A DNA stretch of 64,000 nt from Roseovarius marisflavi. GTDB lineage: Bacteria > Pseudomonadota > Alphaproteobacteria > Rhodobacterales > Rhodobacteraceae. The DNA is taken from positions 1 to 64,000 of the forward strand of contig NZ_FRBN01000012.1 of the NCBI RefSeq assembly GCF_900142625.1, read 5' to 3'. Below the pieces are notes generated by a model. That model saw nothing but the letters and a program-made list of their open reading frames with translations. It ran no database searches and was not told the origin of the DNA. Numbering within the stretch: the stretch's first letter is position 1; each line of letters opens with the position of its first letter. Positions 7,967-17,202 of the stretch are shown here, piece after piece. The position numbers and the translations under genes are program-made.

Positions 7967-9019
7967 TCAGGCACCTTTGAAGTTGACCCGTCCTTCAAGT
8001 TCAAGAGCGTCGTCCACGTCCATCTCTTCGGCCTGCGCGGCGCGGCGTTCGGCCTTTTGGCGGCGCAGGCGGCCGAATTGCCCGATCGCGATGCCAAGCA
8101 GGATGATCGCGCCACCGGGAATAAGGCCGGGGCCGGGGTCTTCGCCCAAAAGCAGCATGGCGATCACGAGGGCGGCAACCGGGGAAAACGACGTCGCCAG
8201 CGAGATATCCCCCGAGCGCGCGTATTTCAGGCCAAGCGTCCAGGAAAACTGACCGATGATGATCACGATCACTGCGTAAACCCAGACCCATTTCCAGACG
8301 ATCGAGGCGAAAATATCCTGAAAATGCAGGGCGCCGTAAAGGTACATCGCCAGAAAATAGTAGATGATTGTGCCTACCACTGTTCGGTAGATCGAGAATA
8401 TACCAAGCGGAATACCGGTCAGGCCAACCCGGCTTACGATGGTTGAGGCAATAAAAGACAGGGTGGCAAAGACGGTCGCGATCTCGCCGCGGCCAAACTC
8501 GAACGACATGCCCTCACTGTTCAGCACCAGCATGACCAGCGCGCCACAGAGCGCGATCAGACCTGCACCAAAGGCCCATGGGTCAAGCTTTTCTCCAAGG
8601 ATGAAAAACGCTGTGAGCAAAAACAGCGGCGGCTCTATCCGCCCGATCAGCACCACGTTGGTCACGGTCGTATAATCCAGCGCGACAAAGAAAAGCGCCG
8701 GTGTTACCGCCGAGGATAACAACGCCGACAGGGACAACACGCCCCAATCCTTGCGCGTCAGCTTGCGCAGGTTTTCCAGCGTCCAATCCTTGTAGAACAT
8801 GAAACCCATCGGAATCAGCGACAGCAGCGAGCCGAGAAACAGCAGGTTGCAGAGCGTGATGGCATTGCGCCCCATGATCGGGTGCTCGCGTCCGATATCG
8901 GCCAGAAGCGAGACGATGGAATTCGCCGAGGCATAGACGATCACCGCCAGCCAGACGAGCGCCGCCCCCATGACGGCCTTTGACATGTCTCTGGTCGGCT
9001 CGGTGCTGGCTTGGCTCAT
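7967..9019 (-). CDS. EamA-family (DMT superfamily) transporter
   Basis: A 350-residue protein with about ten hydrophobic segments arranged as two EamA repeats. The second repeat ends in the usual SFSPVAALVIAMLLLGE pattern followed by a basic cytoplasmic tail. Family members export or exchange small metabolites in the inner membrane; the substrate is not predictable. The N-terminal 13 residues are polar. It marks the return to ordinary chromosome after the broken mobilisation locus and is divergent from the amidase gene at 9258. The short inverted repeat at its stop lacks a T-run. Confidence 0.85.
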   Translation of the reverse strand: MSQASTEPTRDMSKAVMGAALVWLAVIVYASANSIVSLLADIGREHPIMGRNAITLCNLLFLGSLLSLIPMGFMFYKDWTLENLRKLTRKDWGVLSLSALLSSAVTPALFFVALDYTTVTNVVLIGRIEPPLFLLTAFFILGEKLDPWAFGAGLIALCGALVMLVLNSEGMSFEFGRGEIATVFATLSFIASTIVSRVGLTGIPLGIFSIYRTVVGTIIYYFLAMYLYGALHFQDIFASIVWKWVWVYAVIVIIIGQFSWTLGLKYARSGDISLATSFSPVAALVIAMLLLGEDPGPGLIPGGAIILLGIAIGQFGRLRRQKAERRAAQAEEMDVDDALELEGRVNFKGA

Positions 9020-9257
9020 GATCTCTGTCCTGATCGGGAAAAGGGTTTAGGGGTAAATTGACTTTGGGCGCGTCACAGACAAGCCAGGGGGGTCACACAA
9101 TGGGTCACGATCACGTCGGCGATCTGAAACCTTTTGTCCATTGCTATGGCATAAACGGAAATTCTCCAAACGGATCATGGGGCATGATAGTTGGGAGAAG
9201 TGCTTGGCCCCGACCGGCCGCCCTTGTAGCCTTGTGCCTGGCAACAGGAGGATGCCG

Positions 9258-10457
9258 ATGCTCAACGTCAACCCAGATAGATTTCTGGCCGACCTGCACC
9301 GCTTGCGCGAATTTGGCGCGGCGGGGGTGGGCAAGGGCGTGGTGCGCCCGGCGTTTAGCGCGCCCGATATTGCCGCGCGCGAATGGCTGGCCGAACGGAT
9401 GCAGGACGCCGGGTTGGTGCCGCGGTTTGATCCGGTGGGCAACCTCTTCGGGCTTGCGGCGGGGCCATCCTTGTTGATCGGCTCGCATAGCGACAGCCAG
9501 CCCGAGGGCGGTTGGCTTGACGGCGCACTAGGCGTGATTGCCGGGCTTGAAATTGCCCGCGCCGCGCAAGAGGCGGGCGGGCCTGCGATCTCGGTGGTGT
9601 CCTTTCAGGATGAAGAGGGCCGCTTTGGCGTCACCACCGGAAGCGCGATCTGGGGCGGCGCCCTTGCGCTTGAGGTGGCGGATCAACAGACCGACGGGCA
9701 GGGCATTACCTTTGCCGAAGCTCGCGCCGCCATGGCCCATCTGGCGGGTGATTTTGTTGATCCGGGTCAATTCACCGGCTTTCTTGAGATGCATATCGAG
9801 CAGGGGCCCTGGTTGTTCGAGGCGCAAGAGGCGGTTGGCGTGGTCAGTGATATCGTCGGCATCCGCGATATGCGGATCACCTTTGAGGGCGAGCAGAACC
9901 ATGCCGGCACCACGCCGATGCACCGCCGTCGCGATGCGTTTCAGGCGCTTGGCCGCTTTAACGCGCTGATCAACGACCGGTTTCGCAATGTTGTCACGCC
10001 CCAGACGGTCTGGACCATCGGGCATGTGCGCCTGCACCCGGATGCGCATTCGATTGTGCCGGGACGGGCGGTGTTCTCGATGCAATGGCGCGATGGCGAC
10101 AGGGATCGTTTGCGCCGGATGGAAGAGATCATCCACAGCACCGCCGCGCAGGTGGCCAAGGAAATGGAGATGACGGTTACGTTCGGCCCGATGCTTGGGC
10201 TTGAACCGGTGGCGATGGATGCGCGGCTTCAGGCGGCGCTGCGCGAAAGCGCCGAGGCCAAGGTGCCCGGTCGCTGGCGGGCGATGCCATCGGGGGCGCT
10301 GCATGATGCGACCAATGTGGCGCGGCTCATGCCTGCGGCGATGCTGTTCGTGCCCTCGATCAACGGCATCAGCCATGCCTTTGGCGAGGATACCGATGAG
10401 GCCGGCCTTGTGGCCGGCCTCAGGGTTCTGGCGGGGGCGGCGATGCGGGCGGCCTAG
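9258..10457 (+). CDS. Zn-dependent hydantoinase/carbamoylase-family amidase
   Basis: A 399-residue M20-like amidase. Metal and substrate motifs are visible: [37 protein letters not shown] and, in the dimerisation domain, NHAGTTPM. Members hydrolyse N-carbamoyl amino acids, allantoate or ureidoglycolate-type amides in the cytoplasm; the substrate here is undetermined. The ATG at 9258 is chosen because AGGAGG (9246-9251) sits six bases upstream, while the ATG at 9252 abuts it. No hydantoinase or transporter partner is adjacent on the same strand. Confidence 0.85.
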   Translation: MLNVNPDRFLADLHRLREFGAAGVGKGVVRPAFSAPDIAAREWLAERMQDAGLVPRFDPVGNLFGLAAGPSLLIGSHSDSQPEGGWLDGALGVIAGLEIARAAQEAGGPAISVVSFQDEEGRFGVTTGSAIWGGALALEVADQQTDGQGITFAEARAAMAHLAGDFVDPGQFTGFLEMHIEQGPWLFEAQEAVGVVSDIVGIRDMRITFEGEQNHAGTTPMHRRRDAFQALGRFNALINDRFRNVVTPQTVWTIGHVRLHPDAHSIVPGRAVFSMQWRDGDRDRLRRMEEIIHSTAAQVAKEMEMTVTFGPMLGLEPVAMDARLQAALRESAEAKVPGRWRAMPSGALHDATNVARLMPAAMLFVPSINGISHAFGEDTDEAGLVAGLRVLAGAAMRAA

Positions 10458-10508
10458 ACGCGCCGCTTGCCAGCCGTGACCGGCTGCCGCGCAGAAAGAG
10501 GGCTTGGC

Positions 10509-10790
10509 CTAGCCCAAAAGGATCGCGTCAGAGCCCCCCGCGCCCCGGCGCAGCGCGTGCACATCCGCCAGCTCTGGATCGTTGATCCAGCCAAGCGCGG
10601 ACTCGCGATCCGGAAAGGACAGGATCGCCGCCATGTCCGGCAGGCTTGGCGCGCCGTCAAGGGCGCTCAGGTCCTTGCTGGCCGAAACGACGCTGCCGCC
10701 ATAAAGGGCAAGCGCCGCGCCGGCCTTTTCGCGGTAGGCGGCAAGTGACTCGGGGTTGGTGATGGTCAAAGCAGCATAGGCATAAATCAT
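10509..10790 (-). CDS. DUF1330-family protein
   Basis: A 93-residue cytoplasmic protein from ATG 10790 with GGAG upstream. It has the ferredoxin-like dimeric alpha/beta-barrel pattern of DUF1330 (ITNPESLAAYREKA near the start, then FPDRESALGWIND). The biochemical role is unknown; related folds include monooxygenase-like and stress-response proteins. It is divergent from the LysR gene at 10888 across about 100 bases, so LysR control is plausible. Confidence 0.8.
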   Translation of the reverse strand: MIYAYAALTITNPESLAAYREKAGAALALYGGSVVSASKDLSALDGAPSLPDMAAILSFPDRESALGWINDPELADVHALRRGAGGSDAILLG

Positions 10791-10887
10791 TTTCGGGTCT
10801 CCGTGAGTGGTGTGAGCGCTAGATAAACGCGAATGCAGCATGCGAAAACGCGTGTATTTGCATACCACACATGCGATAATGCATGGC

Positions 10888-11760
10888 ATGGAGCTTGACT
10901 GGGACGACATCAAAACCATCCTCGCCGTGGTCCGGGACGGCACGCTTCGCCGCGCCGCGCAAACGCTTGGCGTGAATTATACCACCGTCGCGCGCCGGAT
11001 CACGCGGGCCGAAACCGCGCTTGGCCAAAAGCTGTTCGAGCGTCTGACCGAAGGCTACCGCCCGACCGAGCTTGGGCTTTTGGCGGCGCGCCACGGCGAA
11101 CAGATGGAACAGCATCAGAACGCCCTGCTGCGCCAGCTACAGGGCCGGGATGAGACCCTGCGCGGCCCGCTGGTGATCACCGCGCCGCAGATTTTGCTGA
11201 ACCTGCATCTGGTGCATGTCATCGACCAATTCTGCAGCCTGCACCCCGAGGTCGAGCTGTCGGTAAATGCCGCCAACGACCTTGTTGACCTTGGCCGTGG
11301 CCGCGCCGATCTTGCGGTGCGGGTCAGTGACAGCCCCGGCGATGCCCTGACCGGCCTGCGCCTGAGCGATCAGCACACGGCTGCCTTTGCCAGCCCCGAG
11401 GTCGCCCGCCGCATTGCAGAGGCCCCGGATGATCCCACCGGCTGGATCGTGTATAGCCAGACCAAGGGCGTGCCCGCCGCCGCCCTTGCCCGCAACCCGC
11501 GAGCCTTTGTGCGGGCGCGCTTTGACGACATGATCGCGATGATCGGCGCGGCGCAGGCCGGGCTTGGCGTGGTGCGCATGCCGATGTTCATCGGGCGCGG
11601 CACGCCCGACCTGGTGCAGGTGCCGGTGATGGAGCCAAGCCCCTATGCCCCGATCTGGGCGGTGGCGCATGCCGATGTCTGGCCCGGCGCCAAGGTCAGC
11701 GCGTTCCGCGCCCTTCTCAAGGCATATTTCCGCGAGCATGGCAGCGCATTTCGCGCCTGA
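10888..11760 (+). CDS. LysR-family transcriptional regulator
   Basis: A 290-residue regulator. ATG 10888 gives the standard LysR opening MELDWDDIKTILAVVRDGTL; an upstream in-frame start at 10840 would add 16 residues overlapping the promoter region. The HTH (RRAAQTLGVNYTTVARRI) is followed by a substrate-binding domain to the C-terminus. It is divergent from the DUF1330 gene. The intervening region contains several ATGC/GCAT half-sites (10832-10886) that could be its operator, but I cannot assign one with confidence. Confidence 0.9.
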   Translation: MELDWDDIKTILAVVRDGTLRRAAQTLGVNYTTVARRITRAETALGQKLFERLTEGYRPTELGLLAARHGEQMEQHQNALLRQLQGRDETLRGPLVITAPQILLNLHLVHVIDQFCSLHPEVELSVNAANDLVDLGRGRADLAVRVSDSPGDALTGLRLSDQHTAAFASPEVARRIAEAPDDPTGWIVYSQTKGVPAAALARNPRAFVRARFDDMIAMIGAAQAGLGVVRMPMFIGRGTPDLVQVPVMEPSPYAPIWAVAHADVWPGAKVSAFRALLKAYFREHGSAFRA

Positions 11761-12060
11761 AACATAGGCCGTGAAAGTAGGCAGTCTTTCACCTCGAGCT
11801 GCAATTTTGCGCTGCAGCGGCCTGTCTGAGGTGGCTGGGTTTCGTCAGGCAGGGGGCGGGGCGGCTTGTCTGACCTTGCGGTCAGCCGCGCGAGGCCCGC
11901 GCGTAAGGGCGGCAAGAGCCTTTTGCTGATCGGCAAGCGATTTTTCGACATGGTTCAGATGTGCACGCACCATCCCGCTGCTGTCTTGGCGCGACAGCCG
12001 CAACCCCGTCCCAAAAGGATCGAACGGACAACCTTTTGCCGGCGCAGGCCTAAGGTGGGG
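11761..12060. other. intergenic region downstream of LysR and ecm
   Basis: This 300-base gap separates convergent genes. Apart from one possible small minus-strand ORF (11845-11973) I see no gene and no strong terminator. Confidence 0.5.
11845..11973 (-). CDS. possible 42-residue protein downstream of ecm
   Basis: An ATG at 11973 opens a 42-codon frame on the ecm strand, starting 88 bases past the ecm stop. The product is basic with a helical, heptad-like start (HLNHVEKSLADQQKALAAL) and a Pro-rich tail. Family unknown. Support is limited to position and helix-like composition. Confidence 0.25.
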   Translation of the reverse strand: MVRAHLNHVEKSLADQQKALAALTRGPRAADRKVRQAAPPPA

Positions 12061-14040
12061 TTATTGCGCCGCCACCGCCTTGGGGTCGGCGAGCGTCACG
12101 ATATCCATCATGATGGTGTTGAGCTCGAAATCCTTGGGGGTATAGACCCGCGCCACGCCCATTTCGCGCAGGCGCTTGGCGTCATCGTCCGGGATAATGC
12201 CGCCGACGATCACCGGCACGTGGCCAAGCCCCGCCTCGCGCATCCGCGCCATGAGGTCTTCGACAAGCGGCATGTGGCTGCCTGACAGGATCGAGAGGCC
12301 GACAACATGGGCCTCGTCCTCAAGTGCTGTGCGCACGATTTCCTCTGGCGTCAGGCGGATACCGGCATAGCCGATGTCCATACCGCAATCGCGGGCGCGA
12401 AAGGCGATCTGTTCGGCGCCGTTGGAATGGCCATCAAGCCCCGGCTTGCCGACCAGAAACTTGAGCCGCCGCCCAAGGCGGTCGCTCACCGTGTCGACGG
12501 CGGCGCGGATATCATCAAGGCCCTCGGTCATGTTCGAGGGGTTGGCCGAGACGCCGGTCGGGCCGCGATATTCGCCAAAGACGGCGCGCATCTGTGCGGC
12601 CCATTCGCCGGTGGTCACGCCGACACGGGCGCAGGCAATCGAAGGCTCCATCACGTTGCGACCCTCGGCGGCGGCGGCGCGCAGATTGGCGAGCGCCTCT
12701 TTCACGGCTGCCGCATCGCGGTTGTTACGCCAGTCGTTCAGGCGGTTGATCTGTTCGGCCTCGACCGCCGGATCGACCACCATGATGCCGCCATCCTCGG
12801 TCTGAAGCGGCGAAGGCTCTCCCTCTTGCCAGCGGTTGACGCCGACGACGATGGTTTCATTGCGCTCGATCCGGCCAAGGCGTTCGGCGTTGCTATCGAC
12901 AAGGCGGGCCTTCATGTACTCGATCGCATCGACCGCGCCGCCCATGCTGTCGATATTGGCCAGCTCGTGACGCGCGCCGTCCTTGAGCGTCTCGACCTTG
13001 GCATCGACCGCCGGGTTGCCCTCAAAGAGGTCGTCGAACTCAAGAAGGTCGGTTTCATAGGCCAGGATTTGTTGCATGCGCATCGACCATTGCTGATCCC
13101 AGGGGCGCGGCAGCCCGAGCGCTTCGTTCCAAGCGGGCAATTGCACGGCGCGGGCGCGGGCCTTTTTGCTCAGGGTCACGGCCAGCATTTCAATCAGGAT
13201 GCGATAGACGTTGTTTTCGGGCTGTTGCTCGGTCAGGCCGAGGCTGTTGACCTGCACGCCATAGCGAAACAGGCGAAACTTTGGATCGCTGACGCCATAG
13301 CGGGTTTCAAGGATTTCATCCCAGAGATCGACAAAGGCGCGCATCTTGCACATCTCGGTCACAAAGCGAATGCCGGCGTTCACAAAGAACGAGATCCGCC
13401 CCGCAAGCGCCGGGAAATCCTCGGGTGCGACGCGCGGTTTGAGTTCGTCAAGCACGGCGGTGGCGGTGGCCAGGGCAAAGGCCAGTTCCTGTTGCGGTGT
13501 CGCACCGGCCTCTTGCAGGTGATAGGAACAGACGTTCATCGGGTTCCATTTCGGCACGTGCTTATAGCAATATTCGGCCACATCCCCGATCATTTTGAGG
13601 CTGGGTTTCGGCGGACAGATATAGGTGCCCCGGCTCAGGTATTCCTTGATCAGGTCGTTTTGCACGGTGCCCTGAAGCGCGGTCACATCCGCGCCCTGTT
13701 CCTCGGCCACGGCGATATAAAGCGACAACAGCCAGGGCGCGGTGGCGTTGATCGTCATCGAAGTGTTCATCTGATCGAGCGGGATATCGGCAAACAGCGC
13801 GCGCATATCGCCAAGGTGGCTGACCGGCACGCCGACCTTGCCAACTTCGCCGCGCGCCAGAATGTGATCGCTGTCATAGCCGGTCTGCGTCGGCAGATCG
13901 AAAGCCACCGAAAGCCCGGTTTGCCCCTTGGCAAGGTTGGCGCGGTAAAGCGCGTTCGAGGCCGAAGCGGTGGAATGGCCCGCATAGGTCCGGATAAGCC
14001 AGGGACGATCCTTGGTCTGGTCTTTCTGCGTCTGCGACAT
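12061..14040 (-). CDS. ecm: ethylmalonyl-CoA mutase
   Basis: A 659-residue single-chain B12-dependent mutase. The N-terminal TIM-barrel contains LSVAFDLPTQTGYDSDH and NTSMTINATAPW; the C-terminal B12-binding domain has the DxHxxG signature (LDGHSNGAEQ) and IVGGIIP. Ecm converts (2R)-ethylmalonyl-CoA to (2S)-methylsuccinyl-CoA in the ethylmalonyl-CoA pathway for acetate assimilation. The family also contains methylmalonyl-CoA mutases, but length, sequence style and the nearby ccr gene support Ecm. It is divergent from the acyltransferase at 14189; the intergenic region carries a motif repeated upstream of ccr. Confidence 0.93.
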   Translation of the reverse strand: MSQTQKDQTKDRPWLIRTYAGHSTASASNALYRANLAKGQTGLSVAFDLPTQTGYDSDHILARGEVGKVGVPVSHLGDMRALFADIPLDQMNTSMTINATAPWLLSLYIAVAEEQGADVTALQGTVQNDLIKEYLSRGTYICPPKPSLKMIGDVAEYCYKHVPKWNPMNVCSYHLQEAGATPQQELAFALATATAVLDELKPRVAPEDFPALAGRISFFVNAGIRFVTEMCKMRAFVDLWDEILETRYGVSDPKFRLFRYGVQVNSLGLTEQQPENNVYRILIEMLAVTLSKKARARAVQLPAWNEALGLPRPWDQQWSMRMQQILAYETDLLEFDDLFEGNPAVDAKVETLKDGARHELANIDSMGGAVDAIEYMKARLVDSNAERLGRIERNETIVVGVNRWQEGEPSPLQTEDGGIMVVDPAVEAEQINRLNDWRNNRDAAAVKEALANLRAAAAEGRNVMEPSIACARVGVTTGEWAAQMRAVFGEYRGPTGVSANPSNMTEGLDDIRAAVDTVSDRLGRRLKFLVGKPGLDGHSNGAEQIAFRARDCGMDIGYAGIRLTPEEIVRTALEDEAHVVGLSILSGSHMPLVEDLMARMREAGLGHVPVIVGGIIPDDDAKRLREMGVARVYTPKDFELNTIMMDIVTLADPKAVAAQ

Positions 14041-14120
14041 GATGGGGCCTCTGAATCGGTTTGGGTAATTTTGTTACGTTCGGCTTCGGTTATATGCAAT
14101 AAAATGCCGCTGTCAATTCG

Positions 14121-14133
14121 CTGCATCGCGGCA
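14121..14133. promoter_or_regulatory. candidate operator shared with ccr (ecm side)
   Basis: CTGCATCGCGGCA lies between the divergent ecm and acyltransferase genes. The same 13-mer with one change (CTGCGTCGCGGCA) occurs 22 bases before the ccr start at 15666-15678. A nearby TGCAATAAAATGC (14095-14107) adds a second TGC-type element. Coregulation of pathway genes by one protein is inferred. Confidence 0.4.
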
Positions 14134-14188
14134 TGGCTTCATTTACACAGGCATTTACGCGGGGTGCAAACCCTGCTTTGCTGCGCGG

Positions 14189-15562
14189 ATGGGGAAAGTG
14201 GTGGAAATGCCCATTTGGGCGCTGATCTTGCTTGTTGCTTTTGCAGCAGTGACATTCGCGTCGCATTTCCTGTTTCCCTCGGTGCGCTGGTTTTTCCGTC
14301 GGCGGATGGAGCGGGTGGTGGCCAAGCTCAACACCCGGCTTGAGCGACCGATTGAGCCGTTCAAGCTTGCGCGGCGCTATGACATGATTCAGCGGCTGAT
14401 CTATGATCCCGAGGTGAGCCGCGCAATTGTCGCCCATGCCAAGGCACAAGGCATCCCCGAGAACGTCGCCTTTGAACAGGCCCAGAGCTATGCCCGCGAA
14501 ATCGTGCCAAGCTTTAGCGCCAGTGCCTATTTCGGCTTTGCGATCCGCGCCGCCAAATGGCTGAGCTGGTCGTTATATCGCGTCCGGTTGGGCAATTTCG
14601 ATGCCGCCGCCCTGAGCGCGGTGGATAAAGAGGCGACGGTGGTCTTTGTGATGAACCACCGCAGCAACATGGATTACGTTCTGGTGACATGGCTGGCGGC
14701 GGAACGCTCGGCGCTTAGCTATGCGGTGGGCGAATGGGCGCGGGTCTGGCCGCTGAGCCGGTTGATCCGGGCGATGGGCGCCTATTTCATCCGCCGCAAA
14801 TCGCGCGGTGACCTCTATCGCAGGGTTCTGGCGCGCTATGTCGGCATGGCCACCGATGGCGGCGTGACCCAGGCGATGTTCCCCGAAGGCGGGCTGAGCC
14901 TTGATGGCGCCCTCGCGCCGCCGAAACTCGGCTTGCTGAAATACCTTGTCGAAGAGCGCACGCCCGGTGTGCGGGATGTGGTGTTCGTGCCGGTCGCCCT
15001 CAATTACGACCGGGTGTTCGAGGATCGTCTTCTGGTGGCGGCAGGACAGGCCGGCGGGCGCAAGTTTCCGGCGCGCATCAGTGTGATCGGGCGGTTTATC
15101 CTCAAGCAGATCTGGCTGCGCCTGCGCGGGCGCTATCACCGGCATGGCTATGCGGCGGTCAGTTTCGGGGCGCCGCTCTCGCTCGCGGCGTTCGAACGCG
15201 ATCATCCGGGGGCGGGGATCGAAGGGCTTGCAGAGCTCTTGATGGAGAGGATCGGCCAGGAGGTGCCTGTGCTGCCCGTTCCGCTTGTGGCGCGGGCGAT
15301 GTTGCGGGCCAAAGCGCCTCTGAGCCTGGCCGAGCTAGAGGAAAGCGTCACCCGCATGGCGGCGGATTTGCGAAGCGCCTATCTGCACCTGCCGCGTGAC
15401 GATATCGGTTATGGCGCGCGGTTTGGTCTTCAGGCGTTGACCAAGCGCGAGATGGTGCAAGAGGGCGATGGTAAGTATTCGGTGGTCGAGCATGAGCGGC
15501 CCATCGTTGAATTCTACGCGGCCTCGATCGCCCATCTTTTTCGCGACCGCAGCACGAAATAG
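14189..15562 (+). CDS. PlsB-like glycerol-3-phosphate / lysophospholipid acyltransferase
   Basis: A 457-residue protein with an N-terminal membrane anchor (IWALILLVAFAAVTFASHF) and a PlsC/PlsB acyltransferase core. The catalytic HX4D motif appears as NHRSNMDY, followed by GAYFIRRKS and the acceptor-binding FPEGGLS. It probably acylates glycerol-3-phosphate or a lysophospholipid at the inner membrane. It sits between ecm (divergent) and ccr (same strand, 137 bases downstream), an arrangement I associate with this locus in Rhodobacterales. No reason for linkage to the EMC pathway is obvious from the protein. Confidence 0.8.
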   Translation: MGKVVEMPIWALILLVAFAAVTFASHFLFPSVRWFFRRRMERVVAKLNTRLERPIEPFKLARRYDMIQRLIYDPEVSRAIVAHAKAQGIPENVAFEQAQSYAREIVPSFSASAYFGFAIRAAKWLSWSLYRVRLGNFDAAALSAVDKEATVVFVMNHRSNMDYVLVTWLAAERSALSYAVGEWARVWPLSRLIRAMGAYFIRRKSRGDLYRRVLARYVGMATDGGVTQAMFPEGGLSLDGALAPPKLGLLKYLVEERTPGVRDVVFVPVALNYDRVFEDRLLVAAGQAGGRKFPARISVIGRFILKQIWLRLRGRYHRHGYAAVSFGAPLSLAAFERDHPGAGIEGLAELLMERIGQEVPVLPVPLVARAMLRAKAPLSLAELEESVTRMAADLRSAYLHLPRDDIGYGARFGLQALTKREMVQEGDGKYSVVEHERPIVEFYAASIAHLFRDRSTK

Positions 15563-15665
15563 CAGCAATTTCTGCGTTCGCTCGGTCATAAAATTACAAA
15601 AATGCGCCCTTTGGCATTGCATTGTTGCGTTCCGGCGGATATTTCAAGGGCAGAGAGGCGCGATT

Positions 15666-15678
15666 CTGCGTCGCGGCA
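15666..15678. promoter_or_regulatory. candidate operator upstream of ccr
   Basis: CTGCGTCGCGGCA, 22 bases before the ccr ATG, matches 12 of 13 bases of the element at 14121-14133. A TTGCATTGTTGCG element lies about 45 bases further upstream. The position near the start would suit a repressor. Confidence 0.4.
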
Positions 15679-15699
15679 ATTTTGTGACAGGAGGCTATC

Positions 15700-16989
15700 A
15701 TGGCTTTGGATACAGAACCGGGTATTGCGCCCTACGAGGCACCCGAAAAAGACCTGTACGAGGTCGGTGAAATGCCCCCCCTGGGCTATGTCCCCAAGCA
15801 GATGTACGCTTGGGCGATTCGGCGCGAGCGGCACGGCGAGCCCGACAAAAGCTTTCAGATCGAGGTGGTCGATACCCCCATTCTGGACAGCCACGAAGTG
15901 CTTGTTCTGGTGATGGCGGCAGGCGTTAACTATAACGGTGTTTGGGCCGGCCTCGGTGTTCCGATCAGCCCGTTTGACAGCCATGGTGCCGACTATCACA
16001 TCGCCGGGTCCGATGCCTCGGGCATTGTCTGGGCTGTGGGGGATCGGGTCAAGAACTGGAAGGTGGGCGACGAGGTTGTCATCCACTGTAACCAGGATGA
16101 TGGCGACGACGAAGAATGCAACGGCGGCGATCCGATGTTCTCGCCGAGCCAGCGGATTTGGGGCTACGAAACCCCGGATGGGTCGTTTGCCCAATTCACC
16201 AACGTTCAGGCGCAGCAATTGCTGCCGCGCCCCAGGCATCTGACATGGGAAGAAAGCGCCTGCTACACCCTGACGCTGGCCACCGCCTATCGGATGCTGT
16301 TCGGGCATCACCCGCACGAGCTTAAGCCCGGTCAAAACGTTCTGGTCTGGGGCGCCTCGGGTGGCCTTGGGTCGTTTGCCATTCAGTTGATCAATGCCGC
16401 AGGCGGCAATGCCATCGGTGTGATCTCGGACGAGGACAAGCGCGAGTTCGTGATGGATCTTGGCGCCAAGGGCGTGATCAACCGCAAGGACTTTAGCTGT
16501 TGGGGGCAATTGCCCACCGTGAACACGCCCGAATATGCCGCGTGGTTCAAGGAAGCGCGCAAGTTCGGCAAGGCGATCTGGGACATCACTGGCAAGGGCA
16601 ACAACGTCGATATCGTGTTTGAACACCCCGGCGAAGCGACTTTCCCGGTGTCCAGCCTTGTGTGTAAAAAGGGCGGCATGGTGGTGATCTGCGCCGGGAC
16701 CAGCGGCTTTAACTGTACGTTTGACGTGCGCTATATGTGGATGCACCAAAAGCGCCTGCAGGGCTCGCACTTTGCCCACCTCAAGCAGGCGGCATCGGCC
16801 AACAAGCTGATGATCGAGCGCCGGATTGATCCCTGCATGTCGGAAGTGTTCCCCTGGGATGAAATTCCTGCCGCGCACCTCAAGATGCTGCGCAATGAGC
16901 ATAAGCCGGGCAATATGGCGGTTCTGGTTCAGGCCCCGCGCACCGGGTTGCGCACGGTCGAGGACGTGATCGAGGCCGGCCGTTCATAA
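15700..16989 (+). CDS. ccrA: crotonyl-CoA carboxylase/reductase
   Basis: A 429-residue medium-chain dehydrogenase/reductase. The NADPH-binding glycine motif is WGASGGLGSFA (about residues 213-223). CO2-handling residues of the family can be located: Asn in GVNYNGVW, Glu in WGYETPDGSFA and His in QGSHFAHL. It reductively carboxylates crotonyl-CoA to ethylmalonyl-CoA, the defining step of the ethylmalonyl-CoA pathway. AGGAGG precedes the ATG by seven bases. A strong hairpin follows at 17015-17050. The neighbouring ecm supports a working pathway, though the remaining enzymes are outside the window. Confidence 0.96.
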   Translation: MALDTEPGIAPYEAPEKDLYEVGEMPPLGYVPKQMYAWAIRRERHGEPDKSFQIEVVDTPILDSHEVLVLVMAAGVNYNGVWAGLGVPISPFDSHGADYHIAGSDASGIVWAVGDRVKNWKVGDEVVIHCNQDDGDDEECNGGDPMFSPSQRIWGYETPDGSFAQFTNVQAQQLLPRPRHLTWEESACYTLTLATAYRMLFGHHPHELKPGQNVLVWGASGGLGSFAIQLINAAGGNAIGVISDEDKREFVMDLGAKGVINRKDFSCWGQLPTVNTPEYAAWFKEARKFGKAIWDITGKGNNVDIVFEHPGEATFPVSSLVCKKGGMVVICAGTSGFNCTFDVRYMWMHQKRLQGSHFAHLKQAASANKLMIERRIDPCMSEVFPWDEIPAAHLKMLRNEHKPGNMAVLVQAPRTGLRTVEDVIEAGRS

Positions 16990-17014
16990 TCAGCCTTGGG
17001 TTTAGTGACCCGAA

Positions 17015-17050
17015 ACCGCCCGCGAATCGCTCGATCGGTTCGCGGGCGGT
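17015..17050 (+). terminator. hairpin downstream of ccrA
   Basis: A perfect 12-bp stem, ACCGCCCGCGAA with TTCGCGGGCGGT, and a 12-base loop, starting 26 bases after the ccrA stop. No strong T-run follows, so it may act as an RNA-stabilising 3' end as much as a terminator. Confidence 0.6.
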
Positions 17051-17116
17051 CTGCGTTTGGGTGCGCTTCAATGATGTCAGATGCTTAGCAAAAGACTGCC
17101 CCGCTATTTCTGGGGA

Positions 17117-17138
17117 GTTGTTATTCGCGAATAACAAC
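17117..17138. promoter_or_regulatory. 22-bp perfect palindrome, candidate LuxR-type operator
   Basis: Half-sites GTTGTTATTCG and CGAATAACAAC meet without a spacer. A TATAGT -10-like hexamer lies at 17155-17160, so the palindrome centre is near -40 relative to a start around 17167. That is where LuxR-type activators bind. The downstream genes include a LuxR regulator, suggesting autoregulation. Confidence 0.5.
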
Positions 17139-17143
17139 GATTC

Positions 17144-17168
17144 TTAACACGTGCTATAGTTGTGTTAA
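17144..17168. promoter_or_regulatory. inverted repeat spanning the -10 region of the luxR promoter
   Basis: TTAACAC (17144-17150) and GTGTTAA (17162-17168) flank 11 bases that include TATAGT (17155-17160). A protein bound here would block RNA polymerase, so a repressor site is a reasonable inference. It is separate from the 22-bp palindrome just upstream. Confidence 0.45.
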
Positions 17169-17202
17169 CTCTTTATTAACCAGTGCTACGCGAGGCTGAT
17201 AG

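Noticed and set aside
7959..7976. Inverted repeat AGGTGCC/GGCACCT at the stop of the EamA gene
   Set aside because: It overlaps the stop codon and has no T-run in either direction; not a convincing terminator.
9528..10376. A 282-codon frame opposite the amidase gene
   Set aside because: His/Arg-rich antisense frame without an RBS; the plus strand carries the M20 metal motifs.
12307..14343. A 678-codon open frame opposite ecm
   Set aside because: Same cause: antisense frame of a high-GC gene. The protein has no recognisable fold and overlaps the acyltransferase start.
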